Assembly: GCA_010093515.1 (NCBI GenBank) | Contig: MU001676.1 | Span: 29,688-93,687 of the forward strand | Direction: 5' to 3' | Origin: Lineolata rhizophorae | Lineage: Eukaryota; Ascomycota; Dothideomycetes; Lineolatales; Lineolataceae | DNA length: 64,000 nucleotides | Part shown: one piece after another, positions 9,980-21,150 of the stretch | Layout: each line of letters starts with the position of its first letter | Numbering within the stretch: the first letter of the stretch is position 1 | Made by a program: the position numbers and the translations under genes | The notes under the pieces: generated by a model | Seen by the model: the letters and a program-made list of their open reading frames with translations, nothing else | Database searches by the model: none | What the model was told of the DNA's origin: nothing

Positions 9980-10495
9980 TCATTCCCCATCCTTAGTCTC
10001 CGGATCCGGCAGGATGCCTTCCTTTTCGAGTCTTCGCCTCGCCTCCTCGAGGGCCCAAGTCTGTATGCTACGTGACGTTAGCACAGCGAGCAAGCGATCC
10101 TAGCCTAGGAGCAAACCAAGACCTCACCTTGTATCCGGTTTAAACGCATACGCCACCACGGCCGCGCCCAAGCTCCCAAAAAACCCCACGTAAAACACAG
10201 TCTCCCAGCCTTCCTTCTCCGCCTTCTGCCCCGGCGGCACCCCCCACAGCCACCCCGTCGGCGGGTCGAAGTGGCCCCCGTGCCCGTGGTCGCCGTGGTC
10301 ATCGTGCTCGTGCTCGTGCCCGTGCGCCGACGCCGAAGATGATGACGACGGCGAGGACGCCGCGGGCGCCGCGCCGCTCGTCGAGAAGCTGGCGCTGCTG
10401 CGCGGGTAGCTGGCGCGCACGCGGCGGGCGGCGAAGGCGGCGCCGCGGCTCGAGGGGAAGGTGAGCACGTTGGCGAGGCGGCCGAGCGGCGGCAT
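9980..10495 (-). CDS. NADH:ubiquinone oxidoreductase (complex I) ESSS/NDUFB11-like subunit
   Basis: An accessory membrane-arm subunit of respiratory complex I in the mitochondrial inner membrane. Exon 1 is 10495-10128, the intron 10127-10068 (60 bp; GTGAGG donor, GCTAAC branch, GTAG acceptor) and exon 2 10067-9980, giving 151 residues. Residues 1 to about 40 form an Arg/Ser/Ala-rich mitochondrial presequence. The conserved core is FDPPTGWLWGVPPGQ (about 76-90), then EKEGWE and one transmembrane helix (about 102-118, FYVGFFGSLGAAVVAYAF). The tail KPDTSIQTWALEEARRRL is restored only by splicing, which confirms the intron. A His/Asp/Glu-rich linker (about 58-75, HGHEHEHDDHGDHGHGGH) lies before the core. 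The length suits the family. Confidence 0.9.
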
Positions 10496-11554
10496 GGTGG
10501 GCGGGCGGGCGGGCGGCGAGGTTGGCGACGGATATGGGCGGCGGCGAGGAGCGGCGCTCTGTTTGGCCGTGCGTGGATTTGTCGGTGTGCTGACGAGCCT
10601 GGGTTCCGGGTAGGTGCGTGTGTGTAGGCCGCCGGCGACGATGGAGGCCCGGGCGGAGAAACGCCCAATTGGCGCGGCGAGGGGTCGAGAGAGGTTGAAT
10701 GGGGGGACCCGGTGCGCGCGGACGGCGTTGCGAAGGGGAGACGGTAAGGGCGAGGTCGAAGGGACGACCTGCGTGATGCGCGGTGGACGGGCGGACGGGG
10801 ATGGGTGTGGGCGGGTGAAGTCGAGGTCCGATGGCCGGGCCGAGGAGAGCGTTGACTAAGCGATGAGCTTCGGCTGTGGCATTGGCTGGTGGTCGCAGCT
10901 GCATACCTGCACGGGCGCGGGAGCTGCGGCAAGGTTGAAAAAGCACCTGGCGATCTGAGCGACCGTTATCTCTGGCGCCAAAAGCATTTATTCGCCATGG
11001 CGGGATTCGCCACGAAGCTCCTAGCAGCCGCGGACTTGGTCGATGGCTGCGCATTACCGTTGCCGGCATCATCGTGTCGCGTAGAAACGTCTTTGGATAA
11101 GCACACAGCTAATGGGGATGATTATTTTCATTGGGAATATCTGCGTCCATCCATGCTCATTTTCAGTGGGTAGACCGGAAAAGTGGAAAATTCTACACCG
11201 CTTCGTTACAAGCTCCTTGTTCGCATTACCTGCGCGGCGCACCATCAGCCTTAGCCGTGCAAGCATCAGATCCATCCACCGATAAACTCGAGCCCCAGAC
11301 GCCAGGGTTGTGCTGATGCAAAGTTGTTAAGAAGAAAAGTACATGGTCCGTAAAACGCCGAGTCCCAACCCTGGTCTCTCGCGAGCTGGGTGGACAAAAG
11401 AGGAGAAAAATAATATCGAATTCAACCCGAATCGTGACGCACTTGCGCGTCTGTACAGAAAATATAGGTCCCCATCACCGCCGCGAATGCCGTGTCCCCC
11501 TCGTCCGTCGGTCTGAGCTAGAGCTGCCTACACCAACGTATTAGCATAGCTGCT
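10496..11554. other. Intergenic, promoter of the complex I subunit gene
   Basis: No supported gene in about 1.06 kb. GC-rich sequence near 10500-10860 probably holds the ESSS promoter. The open frames here (for example 10614-10859 +, 11072-10299 -) overlap the real gene or have no features. 11300-11540 is the 3' flank of the next minus-strand gene. Confidence 0.4.
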
Positions 11555-12688
11555 TCATCGCCGCCTCGACCGCGACCGGTACCCACTTGAGCTCGTCGTG
11601 TAGTCGCTCGAGTAGTAGGTGCTCGAATAGTCGGACTTGTCGTCGTGTCGTCGCCGGTCGTGCCTCCTCTTCAGTCCGAGCGCCAGGGCCAAGGCCCCGA
11701 GCCCGCCGGCCAGCGCTCCCATGTTCCCCCAGCGGCCGCCGCGCCTCCTCCGCTCGACGCGCGACGGCCGGTCGCTGCCGTACCAGCGCGAGTGGGCGCC
11801 GGGCGAGACGCCGTGGTGGTGCTCCTCGACGTACTCGGTCTCGGTGCGACGGCGGCGGCGCCCGCCGCGGAAGATGGCCATGAAACTGTCCCAGACGGTC
11901 TTGAAGCAGCAGCAGATGCAGAGGAGGATGAGGAGGAGGATGCCGACGAGGACGCCGATGACGATGCCGGCGATCTCGCCGCCGCTGAGGCCGCCGCCGC
12001 CGGTCGCGGGCTCCGCTGTCGCGTTGGTGCCCGCCGTGCCCGTCGGCACCGGGGTCCCGAACGGCGACGTCTGGGTGCCGCCCGTAGCTGTCACAATGAT
12101 CAGTGTCGAGCTCGTAGGGCGCAGCGGTGGCGTGGCTTCTTGGGTGGGAGGTGTGGTACTCTGAATGACGGAACTGCCGCCCGCGGCGGGCGCGCACTGG
12201 CCGGCGAGCTTGCAGTACTCGCCGCTCGAGCAGCAGACGTTGCCGCAGGGCTGCTCGCTGAGCGCCTCGTTGCACGATGCCGTCGGCTGCGGCGTGTTGT
12301 AGCCGACAAAGGTCGAGTAGACGCTGGTGCGCGTCACCAGGTCCGTCTCGACCCACGTCGTCGTCACCGTCATCCAGTAGCCGTCGCCGTCGTCGGCGGC
12401 CGTGACGGGACTCCCGCCGTTGGCGCATTGCGCCTGGTTGTTGGCGTCGGTGTAGCACTGCTGGTCCGAGCCGCAGCAGAGCTGGCCCGCCCAGCCGCAC
12501 GGGTTGGCGCAGCCCTGGCGCGCCGCGAGCACCGTGTCGTTCTGCAGCGAGATGAACTCATCGACGAGCGACTGCGGCTTCGGGTAGGGTTTCGCGAGCG
12601 ACGGGCGGGGCGCCGTGGAGAGGAAGAGGAGCGCGGCGGCGGTGGCGGCGGCGCTGAGAGGCGGGGCGCATCGTGGGAGAAATCGCAT
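11555..12688 (-). CDS. Cysteine-rich single-pass membrane protein
   Basis: The frame opens at 12823, but the ATG at 12688 begins a good signal peptide (MRFLPRC, then an Ala/Leu core to about residue 32), giving 377 residues. The ectodomain has two cysteine clusters: about 60-88 (QGCANPCGWAGQLCC...QQC...QC) and 139-165 (SCNEALSEQPCGNVCC...YCKLAGQC). Then come a Ser/Thr/Pro/Gly-rich stalk, a transmembrane helix at about 238-261 (EIAGIVIGVLVGILLLILLC) followed by Cys residues, and a basic Arg/Tyr/Ser-rich cytoplasmic tail ending RSRSRRR. The layout resembles fungal cell-surface sensors or wall-anchored receptors, but no WSC, CFEM or chitin-binding domain is clear. No intron is needed. An antisense plus-strand open frame of 507 codons (11645-13168) is a GC-driven shadow. 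Confidence 0.75.
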   Translation of the reverse strand: MRFLPRCAPPLSAAATAAALLFLSTAPRPSLAKPYPKPQSLVDEFISLQNDTVLAARQGCANPCGWAGQLCCGSDQQCYTDANNQAQCANGGSPVTAADDGDGYWMTVTTTWVETDLVTRTSVYSTFVGYNTPQPTASCNEALSEQPCGNVCCSSGEYCKLAGQCAPAAGGSSVIQSTTPPTQEATPPLRPTSSTLIIVTATGGTQTSPFGTPVPTGTAGTNATAEPATGGGGLSGGEIAGIVIGVLVGILLLILLCICCCFKTVWDSFMAIFRGGRRRRRTETEYVEEHHHGVSPGAHSRWYGSDRPSRVERRRRGGRWGNMGALAGGLGALALALGLKRRHDRRRHDDKSDYSSTYYSSDYTTSSSGYRSRSRRR

Positions 12689-14345
12689 CGTGGGGGGTTG
12701 CGCCCGAGGGCGGTGGAGGAGGAGAGCAGAGGGAAGCTCCGGGAGGGAGGAGCAAAAGAGCTCCAGCGAAGCTCGCGCGGGCGGGACGGCGCAGCCCCTC
12801 GACGTCAATTGGCCGTCGCCCAAGACTCGATGAGTTGTCCGCCGGCGGGGTATGCGGCACTAGCTGTCGACTTGTTCCGGGCTTGCCGCTCGTCTCATCG
12901 ACAACGCGACGGGCGCAAAAGGCAAAAGGGCACAAGTCAGCTTGAACGAGCGAAAGAGCGCAGAGCAGGGTATGGATGCTGGAGGAATTGTTGCGCGCGG
13001 GGGAAAATGCGAGGGAAGGAGGAGATGGGAGTTTGGGGGAGCTGCGTAGCGTTTATCGCTGGTGCCCGGCCACCAGAAAAGGTTCAACCACCGCCTTTTC
13101 GCGCCACGCCTGCACTTGGCCCAGCGCCCGCGTCGGCCCACGTCGATATCGGATGGCTGGTCGGATGACGGTTCGAACGCAGTAGTCCCGCCTGGCAGGC
13201 CAAAACCCGCCTCGAATCTGAAATCGCCCGGATTTTTGTTCCGACGAGTCGCAGAAAAAGTTCGTGATGATGGAGCGGTTGAGGGCCCGCTCAGCCCTGC
13301 GACGCCCCGTCGGTAAACAGCCTCTAGCGCTCCCACTGCCCCGGCAACCATGCACTGACTCGGTCCGCAGCCTCAGGTACGAAGCCCCGCAAAGCGTTGT
13401 TGCAGGTACGCTCCAATCGCAGGCTCTGCGGATTGTGCCCTAACGATGCTCGTTCGTGCAGACTTAAAACCTGGTCTTGTACGGAGTAGTTGCTTTCGTG
13501 TGCCAGAAGTTGTCCACCGGCGAGCTACCGAGGCTTGTTGTTTGTCCGCGCGACAAAACACCGACGGCAGCCCCGGTCGCACCCAGAATTTTCTTATCAA
13601 GGTGCCACATATGATGCGAAGAGGCGCTATTTTTTTTATTCTTTGTGACTTCGGCATCCTTTGTGCTCCCGCGTTGCGGCATCCCGTCCTCCGAGGGACA
13701 AGCTGTGTCAAGCCACGGTTCCGCACTCTCTGATTGGGCTACGCCAAAACGCCACCGAGCCGGGCCGAGCCGGACGAGAGAATCCGGTCGCTCGCGTTTC
13801 CTGCCCAAGCATAGGTACATACACCATGACGTCCCCTTTCGATCCGCATTCTCGCGTCGGAAATAAATAGGCTAGCTTATTCGCTATTTGATTTTGACGC
13901 AAACCATTGGTCGCATATCCAGGAGCTAACCTCAGGAGCAGAACCTGTGTTCCACCGTTGTTGAGCCGCCTACCCAAGTACACCCTCCTCGTGCAATATT
14001 TTTGGATCGCCCCCCCAGTTCTTACCCGTAAATTGGCTGTTGAAGCTACCCTATACTAAACGCGTAGATTGGAATCGAATCCGACCAATGCGACCATATT
14101 AATCATGTGACGATGGCCTGTCGGGTTCGATTAACCTCTTTGAGCTTTATAGGTATAGCCAATGCTACTGCAAGCCAGGAATCGCTTAAAGGGCGGTCAG
14201 GGCAGCCAATCGGACGAGAGAAAAATACGGTCCCCTGCCTTTAAGCCGTGAGCAACATTCGCATATAAATTGGTTGATCCTTGAATAGTGACAGCCCGTC
14301 CTGAATTGAACTTCAAACCCATAAGAGGCAATAGAACCTCCTAAA
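12689..14345. other. Divergent intergenic region
   Basis: About 1.66 kb between divergent genes with no supported gene. The GC-rich half (12690-13350) is probably promoter and 5' leader of the membrane protein gene. The AT-richer half (13600-14340) belongs to the hydrolase gene. Open frames on both strands carry no domain or splice evidence. Confidence 0.45.
14260..14268 (+). promoter_or_regulatory. TATA-like box upstream of the hydrolase gene
   Basis: The sequence CATATAAAT lies about 80 bp before the ATG at 14346. It is followed by an A/C-rich leader typical of ascomycete 5' untranslated regions. This is an inference from sequence and position only. Confidence 0.35.
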
Positions 14346-15210
14346 ATGACATCTCACCCTCCTGGAGAATGTTGCTTCTCGGGCTCCGTTCACGAGGGTA
14401 CGCCTGTTGGAGAAATGACTACTCTTGGCCAAGGTATGGCTCTATTTCTAGATCGAATGGTGCCCGTGACTTACCCTGTAGTTTCCGCATACGTTTCACG
14501 TCCGCCTAATGATCCTCCGAAGAAGGCTCTTATATACTTTGCTGACGGCTACGGCATTCCGTTCATTAATAACCAACTGTAAAAAAGTCCTCCAATTCAT
14601 ACGTTCTGCAAAACTCACTCTTCGCAGATTGGCGGACGCGTTCGCGTCACATGGCTATCTGGTCATCATGCCCGATCTTCTGGATTGCAAAGTGTACCCC
14701 CCACCTGGCCCTGCGCGACCAAGCGGTCTCAGCGTCGACAAATGGCTCGCTCAACACCCCGTATCCCGCGTCGACCCAGTCGTGCAAGCGACTATCGCCG
14801 CGCTCCAGGCCCCGCCGTACTCCATGCCAGCGTCCCGCACAGCAGCCCTTGGATACTGCTTCGGCGCCAAATACCTGATCAGGCACCTGCGGTCGGAAAA
14901 CATGGCGGCGGGCTACGTCGCGCATCCGAGTTTCGTGACGGCCGAGGAGCTGCGCGGGATCCGCTGTCCGCTGAGCATCGCCGCAGCAGAACAGGATGAC
15001 ATCTTTACCGACGAGAAGAGGAAGGAGACGGAGGGAATCCTCCGAGAGGTCGGCGCCGAGCGCGGCCTCAAATGGACGATCTGCATGTACAGCGGGACAA
15101 GGCACAGTTTTGCGGTGAGGGCGGATCAGAACGATGAGCGGGCGAGCTGGGCGGCAGAAGAAGCTATGGGCCAGGCATTGCGGTGGGTGAAGCAGTTTAT
15201 TGCGGAGTAG
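14346..15210 (+). CDS. Dienelactone hydrolase family protein
   Basis: A soluble alpha/beta-hydrolase of the DLH family, 271 residues. Exon 1 is 14346-14578, the intron 14579-14627 (49 bp; GTAAAA donor, CTCAC branch, GCAG acceptor) and exon 2 14628-15210. Splicing joins the conserved stretch NNQ-LLADAFASHGYLVIMPD. The nucleophile is Cys155 in GYCFG, with Asp201 or Asp202 in AAEQDDIF and His237 in GTRHSF, the Cys-Asp-His triad of the family. No signal peptide or membrane segment is seen, so it is probably cytosolic. The substrate cannot be read from the sequence. Fungal members act on lactones or other esters, or have unknown roles. Length and motif spacing are normal. Confidence 0.88.
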
Positions 15211-15715
15211 AGCAAGGACAAGGCTTGCAAGTGGACTAATGAAGTCTTATTACTCTGGGTAACTATAAGAAGCGTTGGACGCTGCTTCGATTGCGGAAAC
15301 CTCATTGTACAGAAGTGCCAAGCTCTCTATTTTGTTTGACCAGCAAGTGTGGCTTCTGTAAGCGTGGACCTATGTTTAATAGCTTGACTCCTTCCCACAT
15401 GAATCCCCAAGTTCCAAATTCACATGTCAGTGTTATGAACACTACGGGGCCATTCAGGCGTCAGGGTTGGCCAATGTACACAAGAATAGATGTGCCCCCG
15501 CTAAAAATCTCCAGACCCATAGAACTCTATTTCTCTCAGTCTCCACGCGAACTTCTTGACCACGCTTTAAAATTTGCCCGTAAGTGTTTTACACATGGCT
15601 CTTAACAAGCTGAAATATCGGTACCGTAGGCTCACCCGCGTATAGTAGCCACCAAGATTGCCATCTGCTTTCTAACACAACGGAGAACGCCCGTCCCAAA
15701 CCGGCATGCTCCAGA
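15211..15715. other. Intergenic, no supported gene
   Basis: The 3' flank of the hydrolase gene. A 104-codon plus-strand frame at 15291-15605 has no recognisable features and odd composition, and I do not call it. Confidence 0.45.
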
Positions 15716-16123
15716 ATGGCAGCCACCCGTTGCAACTCGCGATACACCACTATCAACAAGTTATTGTCCGCGATTGAAAACAGATCACGAATGTCTTCAA
15801 CTACGCACCAACGGCCCGAAATGGGCCGCCGGTCATTGGCCAAACGCGTGGCTGCCCTCGCAGCCTTGAAAGCGCATTATAAGTCGTTGCTAAATGTGGA
15901 CAATCTTTCCCAAGAGGAAATTTCCGCCATGGGCTTGGATGCGGGAATCGCGGCAACCGAGGAGCTGCTCGTCCCTGGGGGCGACGCACACACGGCGCTT
16001 CTTGCCACCCATGGCGTCGCCGTCATCGACTTTGGTGCTAGGCATCGGAACATTACCGCTAGCCAGCTTGCAAAAAAGATGATTAGGTGGATTGATGGCG
16101 TGATGGGCGCAAGCGGAAAGTGA
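15716..16123 (+). CDS. Doubtful small hypothetical protein
   Basis: An intronless 135-codon frame; the second Met at 15791 would give 110 residues. The C-terminal half looks protein-like, with helix-forming stretches (MGRRSLAKRVAALAALKAHY; ITASQLAKKMIRWIDGVMG) and reasonable codon use, but I see no known motif, signal peptide or membrane segment. It might be a fragment of an older gene, since a clear pseudogene lies just downstream. Minus-strand frames here are less natural. Confidence 0.35.
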   Translation: MAATRCNSRYTTINKLLSAIENRSRMSSTTHQRPEMGRRSLAKRVAALAALKAHYKSLLNVDNLSQEEISAMGLDAGIAATEELLVPGGDAHTALLATHGVAVIDFGARHRNITASQLAKKMIRWIDGVMGASGK

Positions 16124-16639
16124 GAACCTACCTACGTAGTAGCCATGACTGGTAAACCATGGCTAACAGCAAATTAGGAAACGTGCATGGGGCGAAGGAA
16201 AGCGCAGGATGGATGAGTCGTGGGGTTCCGACCACAAAAAAAGGCACCGCCTGATGGACGAGGGCAATTGATGTGTTACCGGTGCACTGCGTGTTCATGT
16301 GCTGTCCACTTGTTATCACACAACCATAAACGGCATAGCAGCTTCCCAACCATGGCGCTTCTTCGGCGCTGGTAGGCCTTGCCTAGCATTTGCGCCTGCC
16401 ATCGGTGTTTCCGCCATTTCCGACTTCCGTGGGGCGCGTGTTGCCCAGTACCAAGAAACCGCTCAAATGCCGCCCGCTCACAGGTTCATAATTTCATCCC
16501 GCTCCCCGCTTCTTGTTCTTATATTTAATCCGCTTGCCGTCCCTTGTTCTTCTCTTAAGTACATCGATCCGCCAATCGCATTTATGAGTTTGATACAAGA
16601 CTTTGAACATATTTCCCTGCTTTGAAGCTCGCCGTCGCC
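16124..16639. other. Intergenic, former promoter of the pseudogene
   Basis: No supported gene. The CT-rich run before the ATG at 16640 is what a fungal promoter looks like, and probably served the pseudogene that follows. Confidence 0.35.
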
Positions 16640-17381
16640 ATGGCTTCTCAGTCGTCGCCTGTTAGCCCTTCGTCCTCGGCTTCCGACAGCGGTTCGCAAA
16701 GTAGCAGTGAAACGTCCGTTGCTCGCCCCGAGCACAGCTCCTCCACCAGGCTGGAGCACGACCCATTTGCGATTGACATCCCGAGCACCTCGTCCTGAAC
16801 CAATGCGGACCTTCCACTACCGCTTCGGAGATTCCTATACACGGCAATCGAACCTGGCCGCGAATTAGGAACTGCCATCAGACGCATGATCGACGCGCAC
16901 ATTGGACCAGATAGCACATACGATGAAGGGATGCGACCGGATTATGATTACAACTCGGATGAATTCATGGAGTGTAGGTAGAAGTTCTTCCCGTGCCTTG
17001 TATCTGCACTAGATCCTGATTATTACAACACCTGCCCAGACTTCCGGAAGAACCCAACTCCATGGCGTCAAGCCCTAGAGTCAAAGTAGTCGCTGACCCA
17101 TGCAGAATGAATTCGAGAACTCAAAAACCTGCTGGGAGATGAATATTACGTTCTCATTCACGAGGTCAATATTCGCGGCTCCATTCGCTACCACGAGAGT
17201 TTCCACCAGAGGAACTGTGTTCAGCACGCGAAGTCAATTTCGGACTTGATTGTTCTAATTTTGGCGTTCATACTTAAAGATCCCATTTGACAGTATAGTC
17301 CTGGATGGGGGCGGTCGTCCATGGTCACTCGGCGATCTGCCGGCCAAAGGTTGGTGGGAGCTGGGTTTCTCCCCTAAGTGA
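16640..17381 (+). pseudogene. Nonsense-riddled pseudogene of an unknown fungal family
   Basis: From the ATG at 16640 one frame reads as sensible protein for 216 codons, but four in-frame stops break it: TGA 16796, TAG 16979, TAG 17087 and TGA 17108. After the stop at 17288 a 1-nt shift near 17285 restores a natural continuation (DGGGRPWSLGDLPAKGWWEL) to the TGA at 17379-17381. The N-terminus is Ser-rich (MASQSSPVSPSSSASDSGS). Later parts are acidic and aromatic, for example RRFLYTAIEPGRELG and HIGPDSTYDEG. All four stops can be explained by one C-to-T change each (CGA to TGA, CAG to TAG). I do not recognise the family. Confidence 0.7.
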
Positions 17382-19348
17382 TCTGAACAGGATCGAGTTC
17401 CAATCGTGGGACGATCGGCGTGCGACTGGAAAGCATTCACATAAAGGGTTGCGTCCAGTCTCGAGAAAGTGAGAAGTTGATTGATTACTATCTAAGTTGG
17501 GTCGGGTTTGCATCCTGTCAGGCTCCGGTGGAGATCTGGAACGGATAGGCCAAATCCATTGACCTTGGAAAGATGGTGCTATCTGAAGCTACATAAATAC
17601 ACTTATAGGACCCTTGTTTGGGGTTGGCAAACTAGGCTCAAATAGGCCACCCAATATTGTCAGAATAGGTTATGTTTCATGTGTCCTCTAAGCCGATTCA
17701 GCTAAACACTGTAACCGGGAGGATACAGACTCTACAAATTCAGACATTCGTCGGTCTTCCGAGGGCCGATTGCTCCGGCTACCCTTGTACCATGGCATGC
17801 AGTGTGGGCAGTTATTTACCGACAACCTGAAGGTCTTCAAATTCCGCGCATCCGCCCGTTCATTCTTTGCCTTTATTTTACGGTGTGATCAGTCCATTTT
17901 CTCGTCTCTACGCCACGAGCGACTTAAGAGAAGCCGATCAACAACTATCAAAATAGAACAAGCTATTTTTTCACCTCATATCCTTTTTCGCCTACCAATC
18001 ACTTTTCTTTCTAGCTTATTTTCAGCACTTACCATCCCTACACAGAATCTCCAACGCCTTTTGCAATGCATCCTATCGTTCGGAATGAAGGCCACGAGAG
18101 GAATAGAACATCAGGGACTCGGTTGAAGCGCTCAGGTGATATTTTATCATTACAACGCAATAACGATGTAAGAAACCATGGCCTACTCTCCCTCAAGGTG
18201 CGCACGACTTAATGACACTGAGCGCCAAGCGCCGCCGAGGGCACGCAGAATTGGACAACGCGCTCTTCGACGCTGAGACTTGCTCCTTCGTCGGCCCGTC
18301 CAAGAGATGCAAGATGGTGCGACTGAATACCCGATCCAAGCTTCTCAACGTAGGCAACGCAAAGACAGCGTGCGCACCCATCATTTGTATGCATAGATTT
18401 CACGTTGACAGGGTAGGTACAGCGAGGATTCCACGAAGATGAAGCCTGAAGGTTAGAAGGAAGATGAACGGACGGAGCTCGCAGCGCGTCATATTTCCCC
18501 GAGCTTGGACAAGCCGACAGCTCCACAACCCCGGCTGAATAACTAGCCTGCGGCTTTTGAGCCCGAAACCGAATCAACATGGCAAATTCAATCCGGAGAC
18601 CAACGCGAAGGCGACGGTGTCGAAGTTGTGGTCGACCTTTAGAAAGACGGATCGGACTAGGCGTTTGTGAGGTCCCTGCTTAGGGATAAGGAACAAAGCT
18701 CAGAGGTGCGAAGGATTTCCGGAGCTTTTCCCAGCATTTACCAAGACTAGCAAAAAGTCATGTTATCCAAAGAAGCGTTGAGTACATAGGTTGACGACAT
18801 GTTCATACCGAGCAAGCTACATTGAACAAGCCCGCTTCGGCTGTGATAGCATCTCCTTACCACAGTACCTAATGTCCAGAACCAGTGTCAATCAGACCTA
18901 CTACGGGAAGCCCTGAGATGATGGCGTAGTGCTAATACAATCTTTCAATCCACGTCTCGATGGTCACTTTGAGCAAGCTTTCTGCACACATGGATCCATG
19001 AGCGGAGAATGAAGACCGAGAGTCGAAATAAGAACCGAGGTTCCTAGCGCCAAGACTAGAATCGCCAGCAGTGTCATGTACACCGCGGGCCCGCACAGAC
19101 CTCCAGGACCCAATTTCGCCCGCAGCCACGAGCAACGGCTTGCCAGGAGGGGCTCCCGAGTCACTTTACACCAGTCCCTTCAGCCCCCGCTCTCCCTGAC
19201 TCACGCACATTGCTCATACCGGTAAGAATAAAGGAACTCAGCGTGCTGCCACCCCTCCCGGCATTTTCTCTGAATATTTCACTTACACGTACAAAAGGAC
19301 CCAAAGTATAACGGCCATCCCAACAGATTCGCCCAAAGCCAAGCAAAA
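17382..19348. other. Gene-sparse stretch with possible gene remnants
   Basis: About 2 kb without a supported gene. At 18066 an ATG preceded by a CT-rich leader starts 34 good codons ending at a GTAAGA donor (18168), but no acceptor gives a long open continuation. A 76-codon plus-strand frame at 18212-18442 is lysine/arginine-rich and may be a remnant of the same gene. The last few hundred bases are the promoter of the prolyl-tRNA synthetase gene. Confidence 0.35.
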
Positions 19349-21150
19349 ATGTCTTCCTCCGGCCCGCCGGCCGGCGACGTCGCGAGCGACATCCCGGAAC
19401 GCAAGAAGCAAGGCAAGGAAAAGGCCAAAAAAGAGAAGAAGGAGCAAAAGCCTAAGCAGGCGCCGCAGAAAGCCAAGAAGATTGAGGGCGCCGCGCTGAT
19501 CGGCATCGACATATCCAAGGAGGAGGACCTGTCCATGTGGTACCAGCAGGTTCTCACAAAGGGCCAGATGATGAGTTACTACGATGTCGCCGGCTGCTAC
19601 ATCCTGGAGCCGCCGTCTTTCGCCATTTGGGAGGCTATTCAGAATTGGTTTAATGCCAAGATCAAGACGCTGGGCGTGCGCAATTGCTATTTCCCCATCT
19701 TCATTTCGTCGGACAACCTGCAGAGAGAAAAGGACCACCTGGAAGGTTTCGCGGCCGAGGTGGCATGGGTGACGCAAGGGTAGAGTCTCATGCGATATGT
19801 TGGAGTGAAGGGTTGTGCTAATCGTTTGATACAGCGGCACGAGCAAGCTTGAGAAGCCCGTCGCGGTCCGCCCAACGTCTGAAACTGCCATGTACCCTTA
19901 CTTCGCCGACAAGATCCGCAGCCATCGCGATCTCCCGCTCAAATTGAATCAGTGGAACAACGTGGTACGGTGGGAATTCAAACATCCGATGCCTTTCATC
20001 CGGTCGCGTGAATTCCTATGGCAGGAAGGCCACACGGCGCACCTGACGGAGGAAGAAGCTGGCAAGGAAGTGCTGCAGGTCCTCGACTTTTATGCCGGCA
20101 TCTACGAAGACCTACTCGCCGTTCCCGTAGTAAAGGGTCGCAAGACGGTCAACGAGCAGTTTCCAGGCGCGCACTACACCACGACGGTGGAAGGCTTCAT
20201 CGCGGCGACAGGCCGCGGCATCCAGGGTGGTACTTCGCACTGCCTGGGCCAGCACTTCTCCAAAATGTTCAACATCACGGTCGAAGACCCGACGCGGACC
20301 GAGACAGGCGAGAAGAAGCCTCCTATCTATGTGTGGCAGAACAGCTGGGGCTTTACGACGCGGTCAATTGGCGTTATGGTACTAACACACGGCGACAACA
20401 AGGGCCTGGTGCTGCCGCCGCGCGTCGCCGAGACGCAGACCGTGATTGTGCCCGTCGGCGTCACCGCCAAGACGTCCGACGAGGACAAGGCATCGCTGTA
20501 CGAGGAGGTCGAGGCCATCGCGGACCGGCTGCGCAAGGCCGGTGTGCGCGTCGAAGCCGACATGCGCGAGGGCTACTCGCCGGGCTACAAGTTCAACGAC
20601 TGGGAGCTCAAGGGCGTACCGCTGCGGCTCGAGGTGGGGCCCAAAGACCTGGCGGCGCGCGTGGTGACGACGTCGCGGCGCGACTCGGGCGCCAAGGGCA
20701 CGCTGCCCATCGACGAGCTCGAGGCTGCCGTGCCGGCCTTCCTCGAGACCGTCCAGACGGACATGTTCGCAAAGGCCGACCAAGACTTCCGCTCCCATCG
20801 CAAGGTCGTGGATGACTGGGCCGACTTCGTCCCCGCGCTCAACGCGAAGAACGTCTGCATCATCAGGCATTGCACAGAGGGGCCCTGCGAGGACGAGATC
20901 AAAGAGATGAGCGCGCGCAAAGACGACGACGACGCGCCTGTGGATGCGCGCGCCCCGAGCATGGGCGCGAAGAGCTTGTGCATTCCGTTCGAGCAGCCGG
21001 ATGGCCTAGTGGAAGGCGAGAGCAAGTGCACGAATCCGAATTGTGGAAAGCTGGCTAAGAAATGGGTCATGTTTGGACGTGAGTATCCTAGTGCTATGCT
21101 GTCTCCCTGGCGCTTTGGGCTCCGGCTGACTTGTCGTAGGGAGTTATTAG
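19349..21150 (+). CDS. Prolyl-tRNA synthetase, cytosolic (class II, eukaryote/archaeal type)
   Basis: Charges tRNA-Pro with proline in the cytosol. Three exons: 19349-19779, 19835-21078 and 21140-21150. The introns (19780-19834 with GTGCTAAT branch; 21079-21139 with GTGAGT donor and GCTGAC branch) join AEVAWVTQG-GTSKLEKP and the terminal FG-RSY. The product has 561 residues. The N-terminus is Lys/Glu-rich (about 18-45). The class II core includes RPTSETAMYPYF, then FIRSREFLWQEGHTAH (motif 2 region) and GQHFSKMFNITVED. The anticodon-binding part follows (IVPVGV...), and the C-terminal zinc-binding type domain has Cys at IIRHCTEGPCEDE and CTNPNCGKLAKKW. The very short last exon encoding the terminal Tyr is easily missed, and an unspliced reading would add a false tail of about 80 residues. 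Length and C-terminal RSY are as expected. Confidence 0.93.

Noticed and set aside
11645-13168. 507-codon plus-strand open frame
   Set aside because: It is antisense to the membrane protein gene, whose signal peptide, cysteine clusters and membrane helix are convincing. The open frame follows from high GC at third codon positions.
14100-14170. GGTTCGATTAACC near 14120 as a tRNA T-loop
   Set aside because: No acceptor stem, D-loop or anticodon arm could be fitted around it. No other convincing tRNA, rRNA or CRISPR array was seen in the window.
15291-15605. 104-codon plus-strand frame after the hydrolase gene
   Set aside because: Composition is not gene-like, there is no domain, signal or splice partner, and it sits in the expected 3' flank.
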